Source of the DNA: Actinomyces oris | GTDB lineage: Bacteria > Actinomycetota > Actinomycetes > Actinomycetales > Actinomycetaceae | NCBI RefSeq assembly: GCF_001929375.1 | Contig: NZ_MSGO01000001.1 | Location: forward strand, 22,467 to 86,466 | Reading direction: 5' to 3' | DNA length: 64,000 nt | In this document: positions 26,677 through 34,355 of the stretch, one piece after another | Layout: the number at the start of each line of letters is the position of its first letter | Position numbering within the stretch: the stretch's first letter is position 1 | Notes under the pieces: generated by a model | The model's database searches: none | Told to the model about the DNA's origin: nothing | The model's input: only the letters and a program-made list of their open reading frames with translations | Translations under genes and position numbers: made by a program

Positions 26677-27644
26677 TCCGGGTCCTGAGCCTCAACCTCC
26701 AGCACGGGCTGCCCGGCGCCGGGGCCGGGGACGGCAGCGCCTCCACCGGCTCGCTGGCCGGCGCCGACATCTCCGACCCCGCCACCGCCCGCGCCGTCAT
26801 GCGGGCCACGGCCGAGCAGATCGCCGAGCTGGCCCCCGACATCGTTGCCCTCCAGGAGGTGGACCTGGGTCAGGCCCGCTCCGGGCGCCTCCACCAGGCG
26901 GCCTTCCTGGCCGAGGAGCTGGGCATGCCGACCTGCCGCTTCTGCGCCAGCTACGCCGGGCCGGTGGTGGGGCTGCGCCGTCGGCCCCTGCGCACCGCGC
27001 TGAGCTCGCCGACCGATGATGTCCTGGGGCTGCTGCGCGCCGCCGTCGGGTCCGGGCCGATCGGCTACGGCAACGCCCTCCTGTCCCGCTTCCCGGTCTC
27101 CGGCTGGCACGTCAAGCGTCTGGGGCGCGGGGCCTCCAGCGTGGAGAAGCGCGGTGAGCGGGCCTGGGACCCGCGCTCCTACCACGTGTCCACCGCCTCC
27201 CAGCGCATCATGGTGGCCGCCACCCTCGAGGTGCCCGAAGGCGCTGGCGGGCCGATCCGCCAGCTGTCGGTCGCCTCCACCCACCTGGCGACCCGCGAGT
27301 CCATGGCGGCGCGCCAGCTCGCCGCCGCCTGGGGGGCGCTCGCCGGGCTGCCCGGGCCGCACCTGCTCGTGGGCGACTACAACCTCTCCGCCGAGCAGGT
27401 CGAGGTCCTGGGGCTGGGGAGGACCGTGGGGGAGGGGCTCACCTTCCCGGCGGCCGGCCCCAAGCGGCGCATCGACCACGTGCTGACCGACCTGTGGCCC
27501 ACCGGCCCCGACGGCCTGCCCCTGACCGATGAGGCAGCCGCGGCAGGCGGGAGCCCGCTGCTGCGCGCCGTGGACTGGGGCACGACGTCCTTCATCATCT
27601 CCGACCACGTCGGCACCTGGGTGGACCTCGAGCCGGTCGGCTAA
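26673..27644 (+). CDS. Endonuclease/exonuclease/phosphatase family protein
   Basis: The 323-residue protein fits the EEP fold: N-terminal [10 protein letters not shown] (metal-binding Asn), [12 protein letters not shown] (metal-binding Glu), [19 protein letters not shown] (catalytic His region), GDYNLS and a C-terminal RIDHVLTDL plus SDHVGTW. The substrate could be DNA, phosphoinositide-like lipids or another phosphodiester and cannot be told. There is no signal peptide. The start overlaps the msrB stop. A family E palindromic repeat follows 25 bases after the stop. Confidence 0.85.
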   Translation: MIRVLSLNLQHGLPGAGAGDGSASTGSLAGADISDPATARAVMRATAEQIAELAPDIVALQEVDLGQARSGRLHQAAFLAEELGMPTCRFCASYAGPVVGLRRRPLRTALSSPTDDVLGLLRAAVGSGPIGYGNALLSRFPVSGWHVKRLGRGASSVEKRGERAWDPRSYHVSTASQRIMVAATLEVPEGAGGPIRQLSVASTHLATRESMAARQLAAAWGALAGLPGPHLLVGDYNLSAEQVEVLGLGRTVGEGLTFPAAGPKRRIDHVLTDLWPTGPDGLPLTDEAAAAGGSPLLRAVDWGTTSFIISDHVGTWVDLEPVG

Positions 27645-27669
27645 CGGGCGCCGCCAAGCCCTCTGCCCG

Positions 27670-27757
27670 CGCGGTCGTACCTTAGGCCGCCTGATCGAGG
27701 GTTCAGGGTACGACCGCGAGGGCTACCCTACGAACTCGTCGCGCCGGGGCCTATGAG
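27670..27757 (+). repeat. Palindromic intergenic repeat, family E copy 1
   Basis: Perfect 12-base arms (CGCGGTCGTACC and GGTACGACCGCG) span 27670-27718, followed by a conserved tail GGGCTACCCTACGA and CTCGTCGCGCCGGG. The same 87-88 base unit occurs in the same orientation at 28963-29049, on the other side of the AEC transporter gene. Confidence 0.82.
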
Positions 27758-27768
27758 AGGGGGAGCCC

Positions 27769-28905
27769 ATGACCGATGTGGTGGCGGGACTGGCCGTCTT
27801 CGGCGCCGTCATCGCCATCGGCTGGCTACTGGTACGCACCCGTGCCGTGCCGGCCGATGCCGACGGGGTCCTCACCCGCGTCTGCTTCTTCGCCGCCACC
27901 CCGGCCCTGCTCGTGACCACGCTGAGCCGCGCCGACCTGACGGCGGTCCTCTCCCGTTCCACCGCCGTGGCCGTGGCCGCCGAGCTCGCGGCCATCGTCT
28001 CGGCCTGGTGCCTCCACCGACTCGTGCTGCGCCGCCCCACCGCCGAGGCCACCATCGGCGCGCTCGCCTCCGGCTATGTCAACGCCGCGAACCTGGGGAT
28101 CCCGGTGGCCGTCCTCGTCCTGGGGGACGCGGCCACCATCGCCCCGATCCTCCTGCTCCAGCTCCTCGTGCTCACCCCGGTCACCTTCACCGTGCTCGAC
28201 GCCGTCACCCGTCGCGGCAACCCGTCCCGTCTGGCGACCCTGACCGTCCCGCTGCGCAACCCGCTGCTGTGGGGTGTTGTGGCCGGGACCGCGGCGAACC
28301 TGGGCGGGGTGAACCTCAAGGAGTGGGGCGGAGGCTACCCGGCCCAGGGCCTGGAGATGCTCGGGCGCGTCGCCGTGCCGCTCATGATGCTGGCCCTGGG
28401 CATGAGCCTGGCCGGGGCGCCCCGCCCCCTGCAGAAGCCCGCGCCGGACGAGGCTGACCCGTCCCCGCAGGGCTCGTTGACCCGGTCGGTGCAGTCGGCC
28501 CAGTCAGCCCGTCAGGATCAGGAGCCCCAGGTGGCGGAGGCGGGATCGGAGGTGCACGCGACCAGCACCGCGGGAGACCGACTGCCCGGTGTGGAGGCGG
28601 TGCCGGCGCTCGGGGCGACGTCGACGACTCATCATGGTGAGGGACGGCGCAGCGGCCTGTGGCTGGCGGTGGGCTGGAAGCTCGCCGTCATGCCGGGGCT
28701 GGCCGCCGCCGTCGGACTGGCGGCGGGACTCAGCGGAGCGCAGCTGCTCGCCCCGGTCGTCACCGCCGCCCTGCCCACGGCGCAGAACGTCTTCATGTAC
28801 GCCTCGCGCTACGGGGCGGCCAAGGACCTGGCCCGCGACGCCGTCCTGTTGACGACGGCCGGATTCGTGCCCGTGGTCCTGCTGGCCGCCGCGATCCTGC
28901 GCTGA
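27769..28905 (+). CDS. AEC family transporter
   Basis: The 378-residue membrane protein of the auxin efflux carrier family has about ten helices. The segment SGYVNAANLGIPVAVLVLGD and the C-terminal PTAQNVFMYASRYG are family hallmarks. A hydrophilic loop of about 80 residues (residues 220-300) separates the two helix bundles and contains low-complexity sequence. Bacterial members export or import organic acids or other anions; the substrate is unknown. The gene is bracketed by two direct copies of the family E repeat, and the upstream copy ends just before its ribosome-binding site (GAGAGGGGGAG). Confidence 0.87.
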   Translation: MTDVVAGLAVFGAVIAIGWLLVRTRAVPADADGVLTRVCFFAATPALLVTTLSRADLTAVLSRSTAVAVAAELAAIVSAWCLHRLVLRRPTAEATIGALASGYVNAANLGIPVAVLVLGDAATIAPILLLQLLVLTPVTFTVLDAVTRRGNPSRLATLTVPLRNPLLWGVVAGTAANLGGVNLKEWGGGYPAQGLEMLGRVAVPLMMLALGMSLAGAPRPLQKPAPDEADPSPQGSLTRSVQSAQSARQDQEPQVAEAGSEVHATSTAGDRLPGVEAVPALGATSTTHHGEGRRSGLWLAVGWKLAVMPGLAAAVGLAAGLSGAQLLAPVVTAALPTAQNVFMYASRYGAAKDLARDAVLLTTAGFVPVVLLAAAILR

Positions 28906-28962
28906 GCCCATGCGGTCGCACTGCCCGGCTCCGGCTCCGTCGTTGTCGCCGCCTCTTACCGG

Positions 28963-29049
28963 CGCGGTCGTACCTTATGCCTCGAGGTCGTGGGTTAAGG
29001 CTACGATCGCGCGGGCTACCCTACGACCTCGTCGCGCCGGGCCTCTCAG
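28963..29049 (+). repeat. Palindromic intergenic repeat, family E copy 2
   Basis: This copy begins CGCGGTCGTACCTTA and ends with the same GGGCTACCCTACGA and CTCGTCGCGCCGGG tail as 27670-27757. Its last bases overlap the stop codon of the minus-strand kinase gene. It lies between convergent genes and may double as a terminator. Confidence 0.8.
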
Positions 29050-29987
29050 GGCAGCTCGTCGCGGGTGGGAGGATTGGCGCCGGCCCGTGAGACCGTGATG
29101 TCGGCGATGGCCGCGGCGTGGCGCACGATCCGCTCCAGGGTCGCGGCGTCCACCGCGCGCAGTGCCTCGCGCCGGTCCGCGCCCACGAGGTCCTCGCTCC
29201 ACAGGGCGTCCTCCAGACCGCCCATGAAGGAGTCGCCGGCGCCCACCGTGTCCGCCACCACGACGCTCGGGTCGGCGGGCACCTCCAGACGCACCCCCGA
29301 GGCGGACAGGGCCAGGGCCCCCTCCTTGCCGCGCGTGACCACCACGACGGCCGCGCCCTTCTTCAGCCAGGAGCGCAGCACCGTCTCCACGTCCGCGTCC
29401 TGGCCGTAGAGCCAGGCGATGTCCTCATCGGAGCACTTGACCAGGTCCGACAGGCCCACCAGGCGCTCGACGACCTCGCGGGCGTCCTCGGGCTCACCCA
29501 TGAGCTGAGGGCGGGCATTGGGGTCGTAGGCGATAGTGGAGGTGGCGCGGGTCTCGCGCAGTACCTGCTCCACGGTGGCGGCGCCGGGAGCCAGGATCGC
29601 GGCGATCGAACCGGTGTGCACCAGCAGCGGCGCCTGCCCGTCAGCCAGGGCCGGGCGTGGCGGGTTCCAGTCCAGGTCGAAGACGTAGGTGGCAGCGCGG
29701 TCCTCACCGATAGTGGCCTGTGCCGTCGAGGTGCGCGCCGCACCGTCGGCACCCGGAGCCAGACGGACCCCGGAGGCCTCCAAGTGGGCGCGCACCGCCT
29801 GACCTCGCTCATCGGTGCCGATCCAGCAGTGCAGCTCAGCGTCGCGGCCCAGACGCGCCAGCCCCAGGGCCACGTTGGCGGGTGAGCCGCCGGGGATGTC
29901 CACGGGCTCCTGCCCGGGGTGGATGACGACGTCAACCAGGGCCTCGCCGATGACGAGGGCGAATCCTGGGCGGCCGGGTGCGGTCAT
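29046..29987 (-). CDS. PfkB family carbohydrate kinase (fructokinase-like)
   Basis: The 313-residue kinase has the PfkB signature 1 region PGGSPANVALGLARLG near residue 33 and signature 2, VADTVGAGDSFMGGLEDAL, near residue 245, where the GAGD Asp is the catalytic base. The sequence most resembles bacterial fructokinases, but ribokinase-like specificities cannot be excluded. The ATG at 29987 follows a strong GAAGGAGT; longer upstream frames have no support. There is no sugar transporter next to it here. Confidence 0.87.
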   Translation of the reverse strand: MTAPGRPGFALVIGEALVDVVIHPGQEPVDIPGGSPANVALGLARLGRDAELHCWIGTDERGQAVRAHLEASGVRLAPGADGAARTSTAQATIGEDRAATYVFDLDWNPPRPALADGQAPLLVHTGSIAAILAPGAATVEQVLRETRATSTIAYDPNARPQLMGEPEDAREVVERLVGLSDLVKCSDEDIAWLYGQDADVETVLRSWLKKGAAVVVVTRGKEGALALSASGVRLEVPADPSVVVADTVGAGDSFMGGLEDALWSEDLVGADRREALRAVDAATLERIVRHAAAIADITVSRAGANPPTRDELP

Positions 29988-30215
29988 GGGTGACTCCTTC
30001 GTGCAGGACCGGGGTCCGGTGGTGGTGAGCTGAGACGAGATGTGGGAGGGACGTGAGACGGAACGGGGCAGTGAGAGGACTCGGACGGATGAGGAACGCG
30101 GCGGTGCAACACTGCCCGAGAGTGGTTGGCGCGCTGGTCGATGCGCGGGGCCGGAGGACGACTGCCCACAGACTACCGATCCAACGCCGCTCTCAGGGCC
30201 CGTCTCGCCCAAGAA

Positions 30216-30418
30216 TGTCCACATCGGTGACAAAGGCCTTCCAACGCCCAGGCCGCATGAACGAGAACCTTGGAATCATGCGGTTGTGTTCCGTCCGGAT
30301 GAGAGCGGGCCGAGCCTTTGAGGCTTATTCACAGCATCCGTTGAAGGTGCTGTGACCTGCGCAGATGCTGGCGTCGGCTAGCCCTATGAATAAGCCTCTT
30401 TGTCTCCGATGCTGGACA
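30216..30418. mobile_element. Family C element split by a family D element
   Basis: The left part (TGTCCACATCGGTGACAAAGG, then CTTGGAATCATGCGG) and the right end (GTCTCCGATGCTGGACA) match the family C copies at 48592 and 49610. Between them, at 30320-30398, sits a complete family D element flanked by TTT on both sides. Removing D and one TTT leaves 121 bases, against 120 for the intact C copies. Confidence 0.82.
30320..30398 (+). mobile_element. MITE-like element, family D copy 1
   Basis: The 79-base element begins GAGGCTTATTCACAG and ends ATGAATAAGCCTC, and is flanked by a 3-base duplication TTT (30317-30319 and 30399-30401). It is collinear with 42510-42587 and inverted relative to 42883-42961. 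It has inserted into a family C element. Confidence 0.88.
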
Positions 30419-30649
30419 TCTACGGCTCCCTTCGGGCTTCTGCTGTGGTGCCCGGTGGCGCTCGATCAGTGCGCTACCGCCAGCCGGAGCCCCGGTCAAT
30501 TCGGTCAGTTCGCCGCGCAGGCGGGCACAAGCGCAGCTCCCGGGTCAATGGCAACGTCGCCAAGACGGTCGATTCGTCGCGCAGGCGGGCGCGCGCGGCC
30601 TTGGAGCTGCTGCCCCGGGCGGGTCACGCCCTGTCAGTCCCAGGTCGTG

Positions 30650-30988
30650 TCAGTCCTCAGGATCCTCCTGGGTGACCGCGGCCAGGCGGGCTCGGGCCTC
30701 ATCGAGCCAGGTCTGGCAGCGCTGGGCCAGGGCCTCGCCGCGCTCCCACAGCGCCAGGGAATCCTCCAGGGGGACCGAGCCCGCCTCAAGGCGCTGCACG
30801 ACGGCCACCAGCTCCTCACGGGCCCGCTCATAGCTGAGCGAGGCGACATCCTCGTTGGCACCGGAGGCCCCGCCTGCGGAGGGAGCCGACGACGCTGAAG
30901 ACCCTGACGATGCTGAGGACGCCGAATAGGCACTGTTCTGGGGCGAGTACTCGTCTGGGTACTGGTCGGAGTACGGGCCGGGGTTCAT
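30650..30988 (-). CDS. xseB: Exodeoxyribonuclease VII small subunit
   Basis: The C-terminal 60 residues (LSYERAREELVAVVQRLEAG to the CQTWLDEARARLAAV helix) form the helical hairpin of XseB, which binds the large subunit XseA. About 50 Ser/Ala/Gly/Tyr-rich residues precede it, longer than in most XseB proteins. The ATG at 30988 was chosen; a GTG at 31000 is possible. Its partner xseA lies upstream in the same direction but is separated by some 760 bases of repeat elements and gene remnants, whereas the pair is normally adjacent. Confidence 0.85.
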   Translation of the reverse strand: MNPGPYSDQYPDEYSPQNSAYSASSASSGSSASSAPSAGGASGANEDVASLSYERAREELVAVVQRLEAGSVPLEDSLALWERGEALAQRCQTWLDEARARLAAVTQEDPED

Positions 30989-31074
30989 CTCGGAGCTCAC
31001 GCCCCGATTCTCGCACGGGCCGGTCCGGGGCAGGGCGGGCCGGACGGTCTGAGGCGGTGTCCGCAGGGTAAAAG

Positions 31075-31195
31075 TGTCCAAGAGGGACGACTTTGATGGT
31101 GCTCCGTCTCAGTGGCGTTCGCATCTGTGCTGGTCAGAGCGTTTTAGTGCGGTACCGACTGGTTGCAAAGGCTCCAAAGTCGTCCCATATGGACA
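31075..31195. mobile_element. Small inverted-repeat element, family B/C-like copy 3
   Basis: The unit starts TGTCCAAGAGGGACGACTTT and ends AAAGTCGTCCCATATGGACA, with the same TGTC...GACA ends and GGCGACTTT-like inner motif as family B but a length of 121 bases, as in family C. It lies in the debris between xseB and xseA. Confidence 0.6.
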
Positions 31196-31268
31196 AAATC
31201 CGGGCCTGAGAGCCTCCCTGACTTTTGCTGGTTCCGGCCGAAGTGCACCGATACGTCAGCCCGCACTT

Positions 31269-31452
31269 CTACCCTGCTGCGTCGTTGGAGGCCGTTTCAT
31301 CGAGGTGTGTCAGCACTTCCGCCAAACCTGCCTGCGCCAGTGCCTCGCGGCCGGCCGCCGTGACCTTGACGGCGCGGGTCCGCTCGATGCGTGCGATCCA
31401 GGTGCGATCGAACAGCGCCTGCGTCAGTGCGGTCCCCAGCGGGCCGCCAGCA
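31269..31452 (-). pseudogene. ArsR-type regulator remnant (C-terminal)
   Basis: The minus-strand frame encodes LGTALTQALFDRTW then RAVKVTAAGREALAQAGL, which resembles the C-terminal region of ArsR-family winged-helix regulators. The DNA-binding N-terminal part is absent: the sequence runs directly into the ribosome-binding region of the MFS remnant. A repressor divergent from a drug exporter is a common pair, so this looks like the ruin of such a module. Confidence 0.55.
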
Positions 31453-31488
31453 GCCGGTGGACGGGTTAGGAGGGGCAAGGAGACGCTC

Positions 31489-31616
31489 ATGAACGGATAC
31501 CGGCGGCGCGGCGCCCTCTTCGCGGCACTGCTCGGCTTCTTCATCGTCATGCTCGACACGACGGTCGTCAACGTGGCGCTGGAGCGGATCGGTGGGGACC
31601 TGGGTGCCCGGAGCGC
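31489..31616 (+). pseudogene. DHA2-type MFS transporter remnant (N-terminal)
   Basis: An ATG with a good AAGGAG site starts MNGYRRRGALFAALLGFFIV and MLDTTVVNVALERIGGDLGA, the first helix and conserved D-TVVNVAL motif of EmrB/QacA-type drug exporters. Similarity stops after about 41 codons, exactly where the family F repeat at 31617 begins; the other 400 or more residues are missing. Confidence 0.75.
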
Positions 31617-31684
31617 GCGGACGCACCATAGGCCTCGACGACTGAGCCCCAGGGGCCCGTCCGCACGCCCTACGGTGCGTCCTC
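31617..31684. repeat. Palindromic intergenic repeat, family F copy 3
   Basis: Outer arms GCGGACGCACC and GGTGCGTCCTC bound a 68-base unit like those at 7513 and 7947. It marks the exact breakpoint of the MFS remnant, about 60 bases downstream of the xseA stop. Confidence 0.7.
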
Positions 31685-31746
31685 GGGTCTCCAGCAGGCC
31701 ACGAGCGGGCACGGTTCCCGAGGTATTGGCGGCGTGCAGTTGCTCT

Positions 31747-33117
31747 TCAGTCGATATCGGCGGGTCGGGGCTTGGTGGCGCCGACGACCTGGGCGACGAG
31801 CCTCCCCCGGGCCAGAACCCCCTCGATGAGGTCGCCCTTCTTGACGTCCTCGGCGCTGGTGATGACCTTGCCGCCGGGGGTGCGCAGAATCGTGTAGCCG
31901 CGATCCAGGACCCCCTGCGGCGACAGGGCCGTCAGCCGGGCGTGGTCGGCGCGCAGGTCCGCGGCCGCCAGCGACAGGCGGTGGCTGACCGCCCGGCGCA
32001 TCCTGTCGCGGGCCTGACCCAGCTCGATCACCCGGTCGCGCACGATTGAGGTGGGGTCGGCCATGACCGGCCGGGCCCGCAGCTGGTCCAGGGCCGCCTG
32101 CTCGGCGTCCAGCCGCGAGGAGAGCACGGTGCGCAGGCGCTCGCGGGCCGAGTCCAGGCCCACGGTCTCCTGAGCGAGGTCGGGGACGATCCGGCGGGCG
32201 GCGTCGGTGGGGGTGGAGGCCCGGTAGTCGGCCACCAGGTCCAGCAGGGGGCAGTCGGTCTCGTGGCCGATGGCCGAGACCAGCGGCGTGCGGCAGGCGG
32301 CCGCGGCGCGCACGAGCCCCTCATCGGAGAAGGGCAGCAAGTCCTCGATGGCGCCGCCGCCGCGGGCCACGACGATGACGTCGATCCGCGCATCGGCGTC
32401 GAGCTCCTGGATCGCCCGGGTGACCTCGCCGACGGCGCGCGTCCCCTGGACGGCGACCTCCCGCACATCGAAGGGCAGGCCGGGCCAGCGCAATCGGGCG
32501 TTGACCAGCACGTCGTCCTTGGCCCTGGCCTGGCGCCCGCACACGAGGCCCACCTTGCGCGGCAGGAAGGGGAGGGGCCGCTTGCGTTCAGCGTCGAACA
32601 GGCCCTCGGCGGCCAGGATGCGGCGCAGCTGCTCGATGCGGGCCAGCAGGTCGCCGACGCCGACGGGCCGGATGTCGTCGGCCTGCAGCTGGAGCGAGCC
32701 CCGCTTGGCCCAGAAGGTGGGCTTGGCGCGCACCACCACGCGGGCGCCCTCGCTCAGCGCGGCGCCGGCGCGGGCCAGGACGGCGTCGAGGACCCGGGCG
32801 TAGATGGACACCGACATGGAGATGTCGGCGTCCGTGTCCCGCAGGGTGAGGAAGGCCATGCCGGCGCCGGGGCGGCGGTTGAGCTGGATGACCTGCCCCT
32901 CCACCCACACCTGGCTCATGCGGGCGACGTACTGGTCGATCTTGGAGGACAGCAGCCGCAGCGGCCACGGGTTCTCCGCGGTGGTGAGGTTCGCTCTCGG
33001 TGCCAGCTCCCGGGGGCCGCCGGGGTTGCCGCCCGCGTCGGGGCCGGACGCGCGGCCGGTACCGGGGGAGAGCTGCGGGCTGGGCTGGGAGGGACTCTGG
33101 CCTGTCACATGCACCAC
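31747..33117 (-). CDS. xseA: Exodeoxyribonuclease VII large subunit
   Basis: The 456-residue protein has an OB-fold N-terminal domain ([24 protein letters not shown], about residues 70-95) and the catalytic domain with the GHETD block ([27 protein letters not shown]) near residue 280. With XseB it degrades single-stranded DNA to oligonucleotides. The first 55 residues are a Pro/Gly/Ser-rich extension. The start is GTG at 33117, inside an inverted repeat shared with the divergent ispH start. Confidence 0.92.
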   Translation of the reverse strand: MVHVTGQSPSQPSPQLSPGTGRASGPDAGGNPGGPRELAPRANLTTAENPWPLRLLSSKIDQYVARMSQVWVEGQVIQLNRRPGAGMAFLTLRDTDADISMSVSIYARVLDAVLARAGAALSEGARVVVRAKPTFWAKRGSLQLQADDIRPVGVGDLLARIEQLRRILAAEGLFDAERKRPLPFLPRKVGLVCGRQARAKDDVLVNARLRWPGLPFDVREVAVQGTRAVGEVTRAIQELDADARIDVIVVARGGGAIEDLLPFSDEGLVRAAAACRTPLVSAIGHETDCPLLDLVADYRASTPTDAARRIVPDLAQETVGLDSARERLRTVLSSRLDAEQAALDQLRARPVMADPTSIVRDRVIELGQARDRMRRAVSHRLSLAAADLRADHARLTALSPQGVLDRGYTILRTPGGKVITSAEDVKKGDLIEGVLARGRLVAQVVGATKPRPADID

Positions 33118-33167
33118 TGTGCCACGTCCGCCACTGGGGACCTGGGTCCCACTGTGGCACAGTGGTG
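33112..33167. promoter_or_regulatory. Symmetric inverted repeat covering both divergent starts
   Basis: CACCACTGTGCCAC (33112-33125) is perfectly repeated in inverse as GTGGCACAGTGGTG (33154-33167). Each arm contains the GTG start region of one gene, xseA to the left and ispH to the right. The arms could be operator half-sites or a duplicated leaderless-start context. Confidence 0.55.
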
Positions 33168-34229
33168 ACCGTGACGACCATCGAGCTCGCCAGCGAGCAC
33201 ACCGACGCCGCGGCCCCCTCTCCCAAGGGTGGCAGGCGGATCCTCATGGCCGCCCCGCGCGGCTACTGCGCCGGCGTGGACCGCGCCGTCGACGCCGTTG
33301 AGCAGGCCCTGGCCCACTACGGGGCGCCGATCTACGTGCGCAAGGAGATCGTCCACAACAAGTACGTCGTGGAGACCCTCTCCAAGCGCGGCGCCATCTT
33401 CGTCTCCGAGACCGACGAGGTGCCGATGGGCGCCCGCGTCGTCTTTTCCGCCCACGGCGTCTCCCCGGCCGTCCACGCCGAGGCCGCCGAGCGCCGGCTG
33501 GACACGATTGACGCGACCTGCCCGCTGGTGACCAAGGTGCACAAGCAGGCGGTGCGTTTCGCGGACAAGGACTACGACATCATCCTCGTGGGCCACACCG
33601 GCCACGAGGAGGTCGAGGGCACCCAGGGCGAGGCCCCCGACCACATCCAGGTCGTCAACGGCCCCCACGAGGTGGACCGGGTCGAGGTGCGCGACCCCTC
33701 CAAGGTGGTGTGGATCAGCCAGACCACCCTGAGTGTCGACGAGACCTTGGAGACGGTGCGCCTGCTGCGCGAGCGCTTCCCGGAGATGATCGACCCGCCC
33801 GGCGAGGACATCTGCTACGCCACCCAGAACCGTCAGGCCGCGGTCAAGCAGATCGCCCCGAAGGTGGACCTCATGATCGTGGTCGGCTCCGGCAACTCCT
33901 CGAACTCGGTGCGCCTCAAGGAGGTGGCCCTGGAGGCCGGTGCGGGCGCCGCCCACCGGGTGGACTTCGCCAGCGAGATCGACCCGTCCTGGTTCGACGG
34001 CGTCGAGACGGTCGGCCTGACCTCGGGCGCCTCGGTGCCGGAGATCCTGGTGCGCGAGGTGGTGGAGCGCCTGGCCGAGTTCGGGTTCGACGACGTCGAG
34101 GAGGTGCGCACCACCACGGAGAAGATCTCCTTCTCCCTGCCCAAGAACCTGCGCGCCGACCTCATGGCGGCCCGGGGCGCCGCGTCCCCCCACACGCGCC
34201 GTGAGCCGGCCGCCGACCACACCTGCTGA
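33165..34229 (+). CDS. ispH: 4-hydroxy-3-methylbut-2-enyl diphosphate reductase
   Basis: The 354-residue iron-sulfur enzyme makes IPP and DMAPP in the last step of the MEP isoprenoid pathway. The three cluster cysteines are visible in [23 protein letters not shown] and [11 protein letters not shown], together with [12 protein letters not shown] and [16 protein letters not shown] codons at 33165 and 33171 are both possible starts; a longer upstream frame overlaps xseA and is unlikely. It diverges from xseA with only 47 bases between starts. Confidence 0.95.
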   Translation: MTVTTIELASEHTDAAAPSPKGGRRILMAAPRGYCAGVDRAVDAVEQALAHYGAPIYVRKEIVHNKYVVETLSKRGAIFVSETDEVPMGARVVFSAHGVSPAVHAEAAERRLDTIDATCPLVTKVHKQAVRFADKDYDIILVGHTGHEEVEGTQGEAPDHIQVVNGPHEVDRVEVRDPSKVVWISQTTLSVDETLETVRLLRERFPEMIDPPGEDICYATQNRQAAVKQIAPKVDLMIVVGSGNSSNSVRLKEVALEAGAGAAHRVDFASEIDPSWFDGVETVGLTSGASVPEILVREVVERLAEFGFDDVEEVRTTTEKISFSLPKNLRADLMAARGAASPHTRREPAADHTC

Positions 34230-34355
34230 GAGCGCGCCGCCGCCGGTTGCGGGGCCAGTCGCAGGGCCGGCCGTGAGCGTCAGCACACGCCCGGGTGCGT
34301 GAGACAGGTCGAAGGTGAACGTCGGGTTGCATGTTTGACCATTACCCTCGGTCGG

